Of a stretch of DNA of 64,000 bases, positions 8,555-16,902 are shown piece after piece. The notes beneath the pieces were generated by a model, which was not told where the DNA came from, did not search any database, and was given only the letters and a program-made list of their open reading frames with translations. The position numbers and the translations under genes are program-made. Source of the DNA: Nocardia africana NBRC 100379 (GTDB taxonomy: Bacteria > Actinomycetota > Actinomycetes > Mycobacteriales > Mycobacteriaceae); the NCBI RefSeq assembly GCF_001612635.1, contig NZ_BDAV01000007.1:1-64000 (forward strand), given 5' to 3'. The first letter of the stretch is position 1, and the number at the start of each line of letters is the position of its first letter.

Positions 8555-10033
8555 ATGACCGCTCAAACACTCGAGGCAACCGATCGACTCGCCGGCCGCA
8601 ATCTCATCGCCGGCGAATGGAACGACGCAGGCGAGCGGCTCGAGACAATCAACCCTTCGACGGGTTCGGTCCTCGGCACGTACGCCAGCGCAGGCGAGGC
8701 CCAGGCTCGCGCAGCCATCGCGGCCGCTCGAGACACGTTCGACAACACCCAGTGGTCTCGCGACCCACGCATTCGCTCACGCGCGATCCACGAGCTCGCC
8801 GATCGCTTGGAAGAACGGGTCGACGAAGTCGCACTCATGCTGTCCCGTGAGAACGGCAAACGACTTCCCGAGACCACATGGGAGGTGTCCACCACGGTGG
8901 ACTGGCTCCGCTACGCCGCGGCCTCCGCACTCGTCCTGGATGGTGGACGCAGCTCCGAGGTCAGCCCCGGTGTCTACTTCCAGACCGGACGCGAAGCGAT
9001 GGGCGTCATCGGCATCATCACGCCGTGGAACTCTCCGGTGATCCTGTCCATGCGGTCCATCGGGCCGGCACTCGCCGCCGGTTGCACGATGGTTGTGAAG
9101 ATGCCCGGCCAGACCGCACTGACGAATACTCTGGTCGCCGAAATCGTGGCCTCGACGCAATCCATCCCGCCCGGCGTCATCAGCATCCTCACCGAAGGTG
9201 GCAACGAAGTCGCGCCGACCCTGGTGGCCTCACCCGATGTCGACATGATCAGCTACACCGGCAGCACCCACGTCGGACGGGCGATCGCGGCCGCCGGCGC
9301 CGCCACGCTCAAGCGACTCAGCCTCGAACTCGGCGGCAAGACACCGTTGGTGATCTTCGACGATGCCGATCTGGACGTCGTCATGAACAATGTCATCGCC
9401 GCGACCTGCCTGATGAATGGACAGTTCTGCCTGACCGGGTCACGCATCCTGGTCCAGCGCAGCATCGCCGATCGCCTGCGTCCCATGATCATCGAAGCAA
9501 TTTCCAACCTGCGGGCCGCTCCCAGCGAGGACCCGACCGGCGACCTCGGCCCCCTTATCGACGCGGCCAGCGCACAGCGCGTCGACGAAATCGTGTCCAG
9601 TGCCGAGAAATACGCCAAGGTCCTTGTCCGCGGCGGCGTCGTGGTCGACGACGAGCGTCCAGGCGGAGCGTTCTACCAGCCCTCGTTGTTGGAGGTCGAC
9701 CGGCTCGATGTGCCGGTCGTTCAGGACGAATTGTTCGGGCCCGTCCAAACTTTCGAAATCTTCGATGACGAAGCGGATGCGGTCCGCATGGCCAACGGCA
9801 CCTCGTTCGGCCTCGGCGCAGCAGTCTTCACCACGGACGAATGGAAGGCACGGCGAGTCACCCGCAACATGCGCGCCGGGTTCGTCTGGACGAACTGCTG
9901 GGGCGTCATCCACGAAGCCTTCGAAGAAGGCGGTCTGAAGCAGAGCGGTTACGGGCTTCTCTGCGGCCCCAGCGCGATCACCGAATTCCAGGACACCAAG
10001 CTCTATGCGCAGGTGGCACCCACCGCCGGGTAG
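8555..10033 (+). CDS. NAD(P)-dependent aldehyde dehydrogenase
   Basis: A 492-residue ALDH-superfamily protein. Visible are the TPWNSP motif (about 155), FTGS-equivalent SYTGSTHVG (about 233), the general-base Glu in LELGGKTP (about 257), catalytic Cys in GQFCLTGSR (about 291) and LFGPVQTF near residue 390. The ATG at 8555 has AAAGGA upstream. It is transcribed away from the ligase/hydroxylase operon from a shared control region, so an aldehyde produced before or during the aromatic pathway (for example a salicylaldehyde-like precursor) is the probable substrate. The family is certain; the substrate is inferred from context. Confidence 0.88.
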   Translation: MTAQTLEATDRLAGRNLIAGEWNDAGERLETINPSTGSVLGTYASAGEAQARAAIAAARDTFDNTQWSRDPRIRSRAIHELADRLEERVDEVALMLSRENGKRLPETTWEVSTTVDWLRYAAASALVLDGGRSSEVSPGVYFQTGREAMGVIGIITPWNSPVILSMRSIGPALAAGCTMVVKMPGQTALTNTLVAEIVASTQSIPPGVISILTEGGNEVAPTLVASPDVDMISYTGSTHVGRAIAAAGAATLKRLSLELGGKTPLVIFDDADLDVVMNNVIAATCLMNGQFCLTGSRILVQRSIADRLRPMIIEAISNLRAAPSEDPTGDLGPLIDAASAQRVDEIVSSAEKYAKVLVRGGVVVDDERPGGAFYQPSLLEVDRLDVPVVQDELFGPVQTFEIFDDEADAVRMANGTSFGLGAAVFTTDEWKARRVTRNMRAGFVWTNCWGVIHEAFEEGGLKQSGYGLLCGPSAITEFQDTKLYAQVAPTAG

Positions 10034-10149
10034 ATCCCCGACATCGCGGCCGACCCCGCGGGCCTTCGAACCGTGGAGGTGGGATATGCAACCGTCCCGC
10101 CTCCACCGGGCGGGTGAGCGCACCGCCATCGACTCCGCCCCCGGGTGGG

Positions 10150-10410
10150 CGACGGTGCCCACCGTCACATTAGATGCTACCGCGAGAAGATAGTCAAGAC
10201 CGTTGTCGCGCAACATTTTCCGCATTCGGCATCAGCACCGCAGACCTTCGTCACCAGTGACCCGTTTCGCCGGGCTACCCGCCTTGAACGCATCGAGGGT
10301 CATATCCGCGCCAGCGCGGGTTTGGTGGCGAAGGTGACTTCGCCCGGCACTCCCGCACCAGCGCGGCGCTCGGGGCCCTCGGTCCAGGACTTCGCCATCA
10401 AGTGAGCGCC
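10150..10410 (-). pseudogene. IS701-family transposase remnant
   Basis: Minus-strand pieces in two frames resemble the catalytic core of IS701-type DDE transposases: MAKSWTEGPERR...GVPGEVTFATKPALAR in one frame. A shift then gives AGSPAKRVTGDEGLR, an in-frame TGA, and MRKMLRDNGLDYLLAVASN. The GDE is the expected acidic motif. At least one frameshift and one stop have killed it; neither end nor terminal inverted repeats are recognisable. It marks the right border of the catabolic island. Confidence 0.62.
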
Positions 10411-10942
10411 AAGTGAAAAGGGAGTTTTCGGCGCCACCACATTTTCTTGACGTCGGAGTGGCGAAACACGGCCGGAACGCACCCAACAAGGGCTGCAACG
10501 ACTTCGGCATCGCAGAGATCGATACAACCGCTGATCATCCGCGCGCATTCGTCGCTGATACCTCTAGACGCCGACACGGTCATCAGCCTGTCTCACACGC
10601 GTCGGCAGCCTTTCGACTGCCTGACCGGATCTGACTATCGCGAACTAGAGTGATTGCTCAAGCCGAGGTGTGGGCGCCAAGTTTCCGGCTTGTTCTGCCC
10701 TGGCCGAGGACCCGGCACGGCGAGTGCGGTTCGCGTGGTTCGTCGCGTGAGCCATTTCGTCGCGCCCGTCGCGATCATGTCACCGATACCGCCAAATCGG
10801 ATGGTGTGACAGGTGTAGTTGTCACGGCTCAGGTGTCGGCCGGTATGTCGAGGACCGCGCGGGTATGGACAGCAACAGTCGCAGCCTGCAGGCTTCGCGG
10901 GGCCGGTGCGCTGCGCGGCGTGCCGGTCCTTTGCCGTGGCGG

Positions 10943-11148
10943 TCAGACCGGGGCCTTGTCCACGAAGTCGGCTCCAGCGGCGGTGGCAATGTCCGGGCCG
11001 AGGGCGGCGGCCAGGGTGTGAGCGCTGGGCCGTCCGTTGCCCTCGACGAGGAGCGCGGTCTGCGTGGCCACGGCAGCGGTGAATTCCATTGCGTCGCCGG
11101 CCCGAAGCCAGCCGTCGTGGGGTGTGACCCGAATACGCCAGAAAGGGC
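10943..11148 (-). pseudogene. C-terminal fragment of a saccharopine-dehydrogenase-like / trans-acting enoyl reductase protein
   Basis: The minus-strand frame reads FWRIRVTPHDGWLRAGDAME, then FTAAVATQTALLVEGNGRPS and a final GPDIATAAGADFVDKAPV before a TGA at 10945-10943. The Gly-rich tail with a run of small residues is typical of the C-terminus of saccharopine-dehydrogenase-like NAD-binding proteins. It abuts, in a different frame, the truncated integrase at about 11149, so two unrelated gene fragments are joined end to end. The family assignment is moderate; fragment status is clear because no N-terminal part exists. Confidence 0.5.
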
Positions 11149-11591
11149 ATGTTGAGCGCGAGCACCGCGCTGGCGCGGCTGGCCGATTCGTAGAGCATGC
11201 GCCACAGCGTCATCTCCCGCAGTGGTATGTCGCGGCGGCGGCATAGCCGGTCGGTACGGGAGCGTGACACGGCCTTGATGTCGTCGTTGTTCTCGCGTCG
11301 CCGCTCTGCGGACGTGGGCAATCCTGGTGCGGTCCAACGTTGTTTGGCGGAGCACCAGGTGAGCCAGGAGCGCACTGCGGCGCGGTTGCGGTTCCAGGTC
11401 GCCGGTTGCGCGGCACCCCACAGCTCGGTGAGAGCTTCACCGATCTCGGTGTCGGTGATCTCGTTGAGTGCGTGGCCGGGGCCGATCACCTCGGCGACCC
11501 GGTCGGCACATTCGTGTAGGCCGGCCCGCAGGGTGTTCGTGCCGGCTCTGACCTTCGGGGTGTCGAGAAAGGCGTCGATCGCCGGGCGCAT
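11149..11591 (-). pseudogene. tyrosine recombinase (integrase) N-terminal fragment
   Basis: About 147 residues from an ATG at 11591. They carry a core-binding (SAM-like) domain with NRNRAAVRSWLTWCSAKQRW and the start of the catalytic domain, DIPLREMTLWRMLYESASRA, which contains the first catalytic Arg environment. Just after SAVLALN the similarity ends and the sequence switches to an unrelated fragment, so the box II His-X-X-Arg and Tyr are missing. The same MLYES segment recurs in the remnant at about 40.9 kb, so the two are related elements. It is non-functional. Confidence 0.72.
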
Positions 11592-11797
11592 GGTCGGTCC
11601 GCCACCGGTGGGGGTTTGGCATGGGCAGTCAGTTTCGTCACTGTTGCGGTCATGGAAATTCCCCCATGGATCGATCTACCGGATAACGTGCACGAGTCGC
11701 GTGGTCGGAATGGAGGTGCTGGTCGCGGTGCGACTCGCGACCCTAGGTCACCGGGTAATGGGCTGTTATCCGGGTGACCTGATCGATACGGTGGCCG

Positions 11798-12529
11798 CTA
11801 CCAGGGCACCACGCCGTCACGGCCGATGAACGAGCCGGACGCGGCATCGACCTTCAGCATCGCGGCCTCGACCACGGGCTTGGCGCCTTGCGCGGCGGTG
11901 AGCAGGGCTTGCGTGCGGTTGATGGGTGAGAAGTCGGTCTGCACGAATCCCGGATCGACGGAGAACACGCTGATATTCGTGTCCGCGAGAACCTTCGACA
12001 ACGTGATGGTCAGGCTGTTGAGTGCCGCCTTGGAGGCTTGATAGGCGGGCACCACCATGTCGGCCGGATCGGCTTGCGCCTGGAGCGTCAGCGATCCCAC
12101 GAACGACGACACATTGACGATCCGGCCCGAGTCACTGCGCCGAAGCAACGGCAGCAAGGCCTCCACCGTATGGAACACCCCGATCACATTGGTCTCCAGC
12201 GTCCGCCTCACAGATTCCGGATGCGCGTACTGGCTGCGACTCGGCGCATCCCATTCAGCAGCGATGCCCGCATTGTTCACCAGCACATCCAACCGCCCAT
12301 GGTCCCGCGCAATGATGTCGGCGAGACGCTGTACCGATTCGAACGAGGCGACATCGAGCTTCTGCCCCTGTGCGTCGATACCCCGTTCACGCAGCCGCCG
12401 CGCCGCGGCCGCCGCCGCCTCCCCGGACCGGCCCGTCACGACGATCGTGTACCCCGACAATCCCAATGCCAGCGCCGTCTCGAACCCAATGCCACGAGTC
12501 GAGCCCGTCACCACCACAATGTCCGCCAT
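11798..12529 (-). CDS. short-chain dehydrogenase/reductase
   Basis: A 243-residue SDR with TGSTRGIG at residues 8-15, NNAG at about 86, NVSSF at about 139 and YQASK (catalytic Tyr/Lys) at about 160. Residue Arg after the second strand (TGRSGEA) suggests NADP(H) preference. The ATG at 12529 has GAGAGGAACAGGT upstream; the frame extends 24 codons further without support. It has the look of carbonyl-reductase-type SDRs acting on small ketones or aldehydes. It stands alone, with broken integrases on both sides, and is the only intact gene between 10.0 and 14.1 kb. Confidence 0.85.
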   Translation of the reverse strand: MADIVVVTGSTRGIGFETALALGLSGYTIVVTGRSGEAAAAAARRLRERGIDAQGQKLDVASFESVQRLADIIARDHGRLDVLVNNAGIAAEWDAPSRSQYAHPESVRRTLETNVIGVFHTVEALLPLLRRSDSGRIVNVSSFVGSLTLQAQADPADMVVPAYQASKAALNSLTITLSKVLADTNISVFSVDPGFVQTDFSPINRTQALLTAAQGAKPVVEAAMLKVDAASGSFIGRDGVVPW

Positions 12530-12824
12530 ACCTGTTCCTCTCCGGATGCCTTGTCCCGAAGGACCTTCCCTCCGAGAATGGCGGCAAGGACTTCGTAGCA
12601 CCGGCGGGAAACCGACCTGACGTTCCGCTCACACCATGGTGCCATGCAGGCACCCGCCGGGACCGAAGCCTCGCCCGCAAGAGCCACGTGTGACTCTTCG
12701 GATCTGTGCCCTCACGGGCCTGTCCGCACCCGCAATCCGGCCAGGGGCCAGAACTTCGGGGTCACCGACTGGTAGGGACCGGTATTCAGGTAGTCGGTAT
12801 TCAGGCTGACCGAGCCGGCAATGG

Positions 12825-13779
12825 TCAGCGGTCGTGGTCACCTGGCGCGTAGCGGTTCCAGGTGCCTCCGGCTTGGTCACGATGCCGATGTGCTGTGGTG
12901 TAGTGGATGCCGAGAGCATCGGCGACCACCGGCGCCGGTGCCTGCAAGACGAGTTGCGGGAGGGCGGAAATCCTGCCGTTGATGGTGGGGACGCCGTTCT
13001 TGGCGTATCGCTGGCCGAGTGTTTCGGGGCGGAGCAGTTGGCCGGCGCGGCGGCCTGGAACAGCCAGCGGGAGTTCGGGTTCGTCGCGGTGCGCATGTTC
13101 GTGCGCTCGTCGATCAGTTCGAGGACCACACTCGCGAAGGGTTCGGGAACTGGTGTCGGTGGTTCGCCGAATCGGATCGAGACACTGTCGGCGGTGGTGA
13201 GGACGTCGTCGATGGTGAGCGGGACGATTCTGCTGAGCGGCTGCCCGTAGAGCAGCAAGAGTGTGAACGCGACCCGCAGTCGAAGCTCGATCTGGTTGTC
13301 GGTCAAAAGCTTTCGAAGGATCTGCAGCCGCCGGTGCTGACTGAGCGGCGCCGCTGGCCGGGCTGGTGTGGTCGGGACTCCAGTTGGGGCATGCAGTTGG
13401 TGGAAACCACCCAGTCGAAGAATGGCTTGCCGCTGACCCGTTGGTGACCGAGATGGGAGGCGTGCCAGCGGTCGAGCGCGGCCTGGTCGCAGCCGCGCAG
13501 CGAAAGGTCGGTCTCGCGGAGCCAGATCAGGAATTCGGTGGCCCGCATGATCTGAGCGCCAGCGTTGCGGCGACTGGAAGTTGTCAGCGGTCGGTGTTCG
13601 GCCCGGGCCCGCAACCATGGCTGGACCTTCCAGGTGGCGAACTCTTTCACGACGATGGTGTGGTTGCTGATCGCGGCGAGGTGTTCGGGCCGCCGGCGTT
13701 CGAAAAGGAGCAGTTGCGTTTCGATCCCGCCGTCCGGGTCGATGGTGTAGCTGCGGTCGAACGCGGTCATGTCGACCAC
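12825..13779 (-). pseudogene. site-specific tyrosine recombinase, broken by two frameshifts
   Basis: Three consecutive minus-strand frames reconstruct one integrase-like protein. 13779 to about 13400 carries the N-terminal core-binding domain (ATEFLIWLRETDLSLRGCDQ). About 13390 to 13050 carries the catalytic part (YGQPLSRIVPLTIDDV, NMRTATNPNSRWLF). About 13045 to 12825 carries RRAGQLLRPETLGQRYAKNG to ADALGIHYTTAHRHRDQAGG, ending WNRYAPGDHDR-stop. The protein matches the actinobacterial recombinase family that ends in TW..YAPGD. Two shifts, near 13395 and 13045, disrupt it. Sequencing error at both is possible but unlikely given the decayed surroundings. Confidence 0.75.
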
Positions 13780-13785
13780 GAGGCC

Positions 13786-13860
13786 ACCGCCGCCGGGTCT
13801 CCGTAGCTGCGCCCCAGCCCCCGAGCGATGACGCCGCGTGGTCCCGCCTCCCTGACCGCC
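13786..13860 (-). pseudogene. DprE1-like FAD-oxidase N-terminal scrap
   Basis: A minus-strand stretch encodes REAGPRGVIARGLGRSYGDP, closely resembling the FAD-binding start of decaprenylphosphoryl-ribose oxidase (DprE1). Nothing resembling the rest of the enzyme is nearby, and the frame continues into AAVASWST and a stop just before the integrase ATG. It is a small captured fragment or a gene end left by rearrangement. No product is expected. Confidence 0.5.
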
Positions 13861-14105
13861 ACAGACATCAAGCAGGAATATCTACTGACATGGATTGGGA
13901 AAACCCCAGTTCGAACCACTGACAATCTGGTGGCAACTCGCAGTGAGGAGTGATCCACGTGCAATGTCCCAACTTCGTGACTTCACCGGCACTGTCCACG
14001 ACATGAATGCGCTCCTAGAAACCTGGGGCCGGGGCAGAACAGCGTGAGGGAGCTGAACCTTCCCCCGACCCCGAGCTGCTCTGCGCGATGACCTATGCCC
14101 TGTGG

Positions 14106-14825
14106 TCAGCGCCCGGTCGATCCGGGTCTTGTGTCAGCGGAGTTCTCGGTGTGGCGGTTCGCGTGTGCTGCGGACTGCGCGGCTGCGCCGTCGGTGGTGC
14201 GAACCCAGGCTGTCCGGCGGCGGGATTGGTCCTCCTGGGCAAGGCGCCGTAGGACCGCCAGGACCGGTTCGAGGAGCAATACGACGACCGCGGCGTGCTC
14301 GGCGAGTCGTAGGCGGTCGGTGATGTGTTCGAGTCGATCGAGGTCCAGTCGTGCTGCGGCTGCGGCGAGTTCGGCGTAGGGCAGGAGTTCCTGGGTGCTG
14401 TACTCCATCCCGAGACGGTGGAGGTCCATCAGGCTCGCGGCGAGTGCTTTGCGGTGCGGAGATGCGGCGGAGATGTCCCATCCCATGGCCCGCAACAGCT
14501 GGTCGACCTGCGGAGCCTGTTCGTCGACCGCGCCGGTCTCGGCGGCGTCGACCGGCGTGGGCAGCGCGTAGTGGACGACGCGGAGCGTGTCCAGTGGTTC
14601 CTGTGGCTGGTCGATCGCGGTGAGGACGTCGCGGGTGGCGGCGATGGACAGGCCGCCACGGGCAGTCAGGGCGCGGATCAGGCGCAGGCGCTGGACGTGT
14701 TCCTCGCCGTACAGGGTCAGGGTGGCGCCGACGGATCGGCCGGGCGGCAGCAGGCCTTCCCGCAGGTAGTACTTGATGGTTCCGATCGGCGTCCCGGTCA
14801 GGCGGCTCAGGTCAGAGATCCTCAT
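14106..14825 (-). CDS. MerR-family transcriptional regulator
   Basis: A 239-residue MerR-type regulator. The N-terminal winged helix MRISDLSRLTGTPIGTIKYY with LREGLLPPGR is followed by LTLYGEEHVQRLRLIRAL, a classic MerR head (residues 1-65). The C-terminal part is helical and Ala/Leu-rich with no Cys metal-binding motif, so an organic ligand is likelier than a metal. The ATG at 14825 fits the family start. It is divergent from the YhgE/Pip membrane protein gene, and the shared region holds a long interrupted palindrome at 14874-14908. Control of that transporter-like gene and of itself is inferred. Confidence 0.87.
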   Translation of the reverse strand: MRISDLSRLTGTPIGTIKYYLREGLLPPGRSVGATLTLYGEEHVQRLRLIRALTARGGLSIAATRDVLTAIDQPQEPLDTLRVVHYALPTPVDAAETGAVDEQAPQVDQLLRAMGWDISAASPHRKALAASLMDLHRLGMEYSTQELLPYAELAAAAARLDLDRLEHITDRLRLAEHAAVVVLLLEPVLAVLRRLAQEDQSRRRTAWVRTTDGAAAQSAAHANRHTENSADTRPGSTGR

Positions 14826-14873
14826 ACGCTCACTCGCTCGAACTGTTCGGTGTGGCCAGTCTCTCAGACACCC

Positions 14874-14908
14874 AGATAGACGATACCTATTCAATAGTGT
14901 CACTATCT
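14874..14908. promoter_or_regulatory. interrupted palindrome, probable MerR operator
   Basis: AGATAG at 14874-14879 pairs with CTATCT at 14903-14908. Nested inside is a perfect CTATT-C-AATAG palindrome at 14887-14897. It is A+T-rich against a high-G+C background and lies 49 bases from the MerR start and 183 from the membrane protein start. MerR proteins bind such dyads between promoter elements. Confidence 0.5.
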
Positions 14909-15090
14909 AGTTAGAAAGTTGCGGTTTCCAGTAGCTCCAGACGGGATGCACGGAACCCTCCCCCTCCGCACTCCGACGCCTTCTCAAGGCCACACCGAAA
15001 CTGGAGCAGCATTGCCAGCGCCACGCCTCACCAGAACCAGATCCCACAAGCAGACCCGTGCCGCCTCACTCGGCTGCGGGAGCCGCCATG

Positions 15091-16491
15091 TCTGAGCCCG
15101 TCCACGCCATTCGGGCCAGCGCGCGCCGGCTGCTGCGCAGCAAGAGCCTGTGGCTGCCCTCGGCGCTGATCCTCGGCCTGCTGTCGTTCATCCTGTCCCT
15201 GCTCTACCTGGGCGCCAACAACGACCCGGTCGGTTCGATGAAGGACCTGCCGATCGCGTTGGTCAACGACGACCAAGGCACCCAGGTCGCCGGCAGACAG
15301 ATCAACCTGGGCGGCCAGATCACCCCGCAGATCACCGGCAACCCCGATCTGAAAGACAAGGTCGCTTGGAAGCAGGTCGACCGCCACACCGCCGCCGACC
15401 TCCTCGCCAAGGACAAGGTATTCGGCGCGCTCGTCATCCCAGAGGACTTCTCCGCCTCCGTGGCCGCCCTCGCCGGCCCCGCCCACGCCGAGCCACACCC
15501 GCCGACGATGACGGTGCTGACCAACCCCGCCGCCGGAAGCTTCGGCTCCTCGATGGCCGCCGAGATCAACCGCAAGGTCGTTGCGAACACCTCTGTCCAG
15601 GTGGGTCAGCAGCTTGCCCAGGTGCTGAGCCAGCAGGCCGCGATCGCCGAGCATCCCACCGCGCCGGGCGCCGCCGCGCAGCTGATGATCGCCGACCCGG
15701 TCAAGGCCACCGTCGAGGAGGGCCACCCGCTCGGCCACCACAGCGGCCTCGGGCTGAGCGCGTTCTTCTACACCCTCGTCCTCGTCCTCGGTGGCATGCT
15801 CGGCGCCAACGTCATCCACGCCCAGGTGGACACCGCCCTCGGCTACCTCGCCAACGACAAGGGCCCGTTCCGCACCGTCAAGCCCGTGCAGCACATCAGC
15901 CGGGTGCGCCACTTCGCCGTGGGCTCGGTCCTCATGCTCATCCTGTCGATGCTGACCTCCGCGCTGGCCATGGCAGCCGCCGTCGGCATCATCGGCATCG
16001 ACGCCTCCCACCTGCCCATGCTGTGGATCTTCGGAACCTGCGCCACAGCCTCGATGGGCATCACCGCCCTGGCTCTGCTCGCCGCCTTCGGCACCCCGGG
16101 ACCCATCGTCTCCATGCTCGTGCTGATCGGCCTGGCCATCCCGTCTGCCGGCGCCACCATCCCGCTGCAAGCCCTGCCGGACTTCTACCGGTTCCTGGCC
16201 GACTTCGAACCCTTCCGCCAGGTCGTCGACGGCGTCCGCTCCATCCTCTACTTCGACGCGCAAACCGACGCCGGACTCGGCCGCGCCTGGACCATGGTCG
16301 GCATCGGCTTCGCTTCATCCCTGCTCCTCGGCGCCGCCGTCACCCACCTCTACGACCTCAAAGGTCTTCACCGGACCGCGCCCCCACGAACCGGAATCAC
16401 AACCTGCTCCGGGGCTGACGAGCGCGTGAAGGGGCCTACACCAGCCTCGCACGGCATAGGACCGCTGCTGGATAGCGACCGGCACGTCTGA
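15091..16491 (+). CDS. YhgE/Pip-type multi-pass membrane protein (DUF3533-like)
   Basis: About 466 residues from the ATG at 15091 (MSEPVHAIRASARRLLRSKS). The first membrane helix is WLPSALILGLLSFILSLLYL (about 24-43). An extracytoplasmic domain with DLPIALVNDDQGT and IPEDFSASVAALAGP follows, and then at least five helices between about 225 and 435. This is the ABC-2-like/YhgE-Pip architecture linked to export or phage/ESX-type surface functions. The last about 40 residues are hydrophilic and low-complexity. The gene is divergent from the MerR regulator. An efflux or membrane-stress role is suggested by that pairing; no substrate can be named. Confidence 0.8.
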   Translation, partial: SEPVHAIRASARRLLRSKSLWLPSALILGLLSFILSLLYLGANNDPVGSMKDLPIALVNDDQGTQVAGRQINLGGQITPQITGNPDLKDKVAWKQVDRHTAADLLAKDKVFGALVIPEDFSASVAALAGPAHAEPHPPTMTVLTNPAAGSFGSSMAAEINRKVVANTSVQVGQQLAQVLSQQAAIAEHPTAPGAAAQLMIADPVKATVEEGHPLGHHSGLGLSAFFYTLVLVLGGMLGANVIHAQVDTALGYLANDKGPFRTVKPVQHISRVRHFAVGSVLMLILSMLTSALAMAAAVGIIGIDASHLPMLWIFGTCATASMGITALALLAAFGTPGPIVSMLVLIGLAIPSAGATIPLQALPDFYRFLADFEPFRQVVDGVRSILYFDAQTDAGLGRAWTMVGIGFASSLLLGAAVTHLYDLKGLHRTAPPRTGITTCSGADERVKGPTPASHGIGPLLDSDRHV

Positions 16492-16603
16492 CGTCCGGCC
16501 AGAGTCACCAGAATCACAAGACACAACCAAGACGCGACCCCACATGGAAGGCGCCCGCCCGTGCCCCGGCACACACCCGAAGCAACGCCCACCCTCGCAC
16601 CCC

Positions 16604-16902
16604 CAAGGGTGCCGGGTTACGGAGATCGCCGAGGCGTCGGAGTGCATCGCTCAACGATCGCGGCAGGTGCGGGCCTGTTTGGAGGTGGGCTGGGTGGAGC
16701 CGGGGAAGGCAGGCAGCGCGCTGGGTATCCGCTGACCCTGACCACTGCGGGGCGGCGCGTGCTGGCGGCGGCTGCCGGCCATGATCTGGCGCGGCTCGGC
16801 GAGCGGATGGCCGACTGCACTTCGCGCGAGATCGCCGATTTCGCTCGTTCGCTGCAGCGACTCCATCGACCCGATCAGACCATTGGAGATGACCATGCGT
16901 GA
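16604..16902 (+). pseudogene. MarR-like regulator remnant (frameshifted)
   Basis: One plus frame reads VTEIAEASECIAQRSRQVRA and CLEVGWVEPGKAGSALGIR before a stop near 16734. The next frame continues LTLTTAGRRVLAAAAGHDLA and ends at 16902. Together they resemble the wing and dimerisation helix of a MarR-type regulator (T.IA..L.....VS..V..L...G.V...., then LT..GR). A single shift separates the halves and the N-terminus is absent. The 3' end overlaps the start of the downstream FadD gene, so it may once have been the ligase's regulator. Confidence 0.5.

Noticed and set aside
12629..13618. A single continuous minus-strand gene covering most of the recombinase.
   Set aside because: Only the middle third of that frame has integrase similarity. 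The N- and C-terminal domains lie in other frames, so a frameshifted pseudogene explains the data better.
15028..16263. A long minus-strand open frame of Gly/Asp/Glu-rich sequence.
   Set aside because: It is the antisense of the YhgE/Pip membrane protein gene, whose helices and start are convincing.
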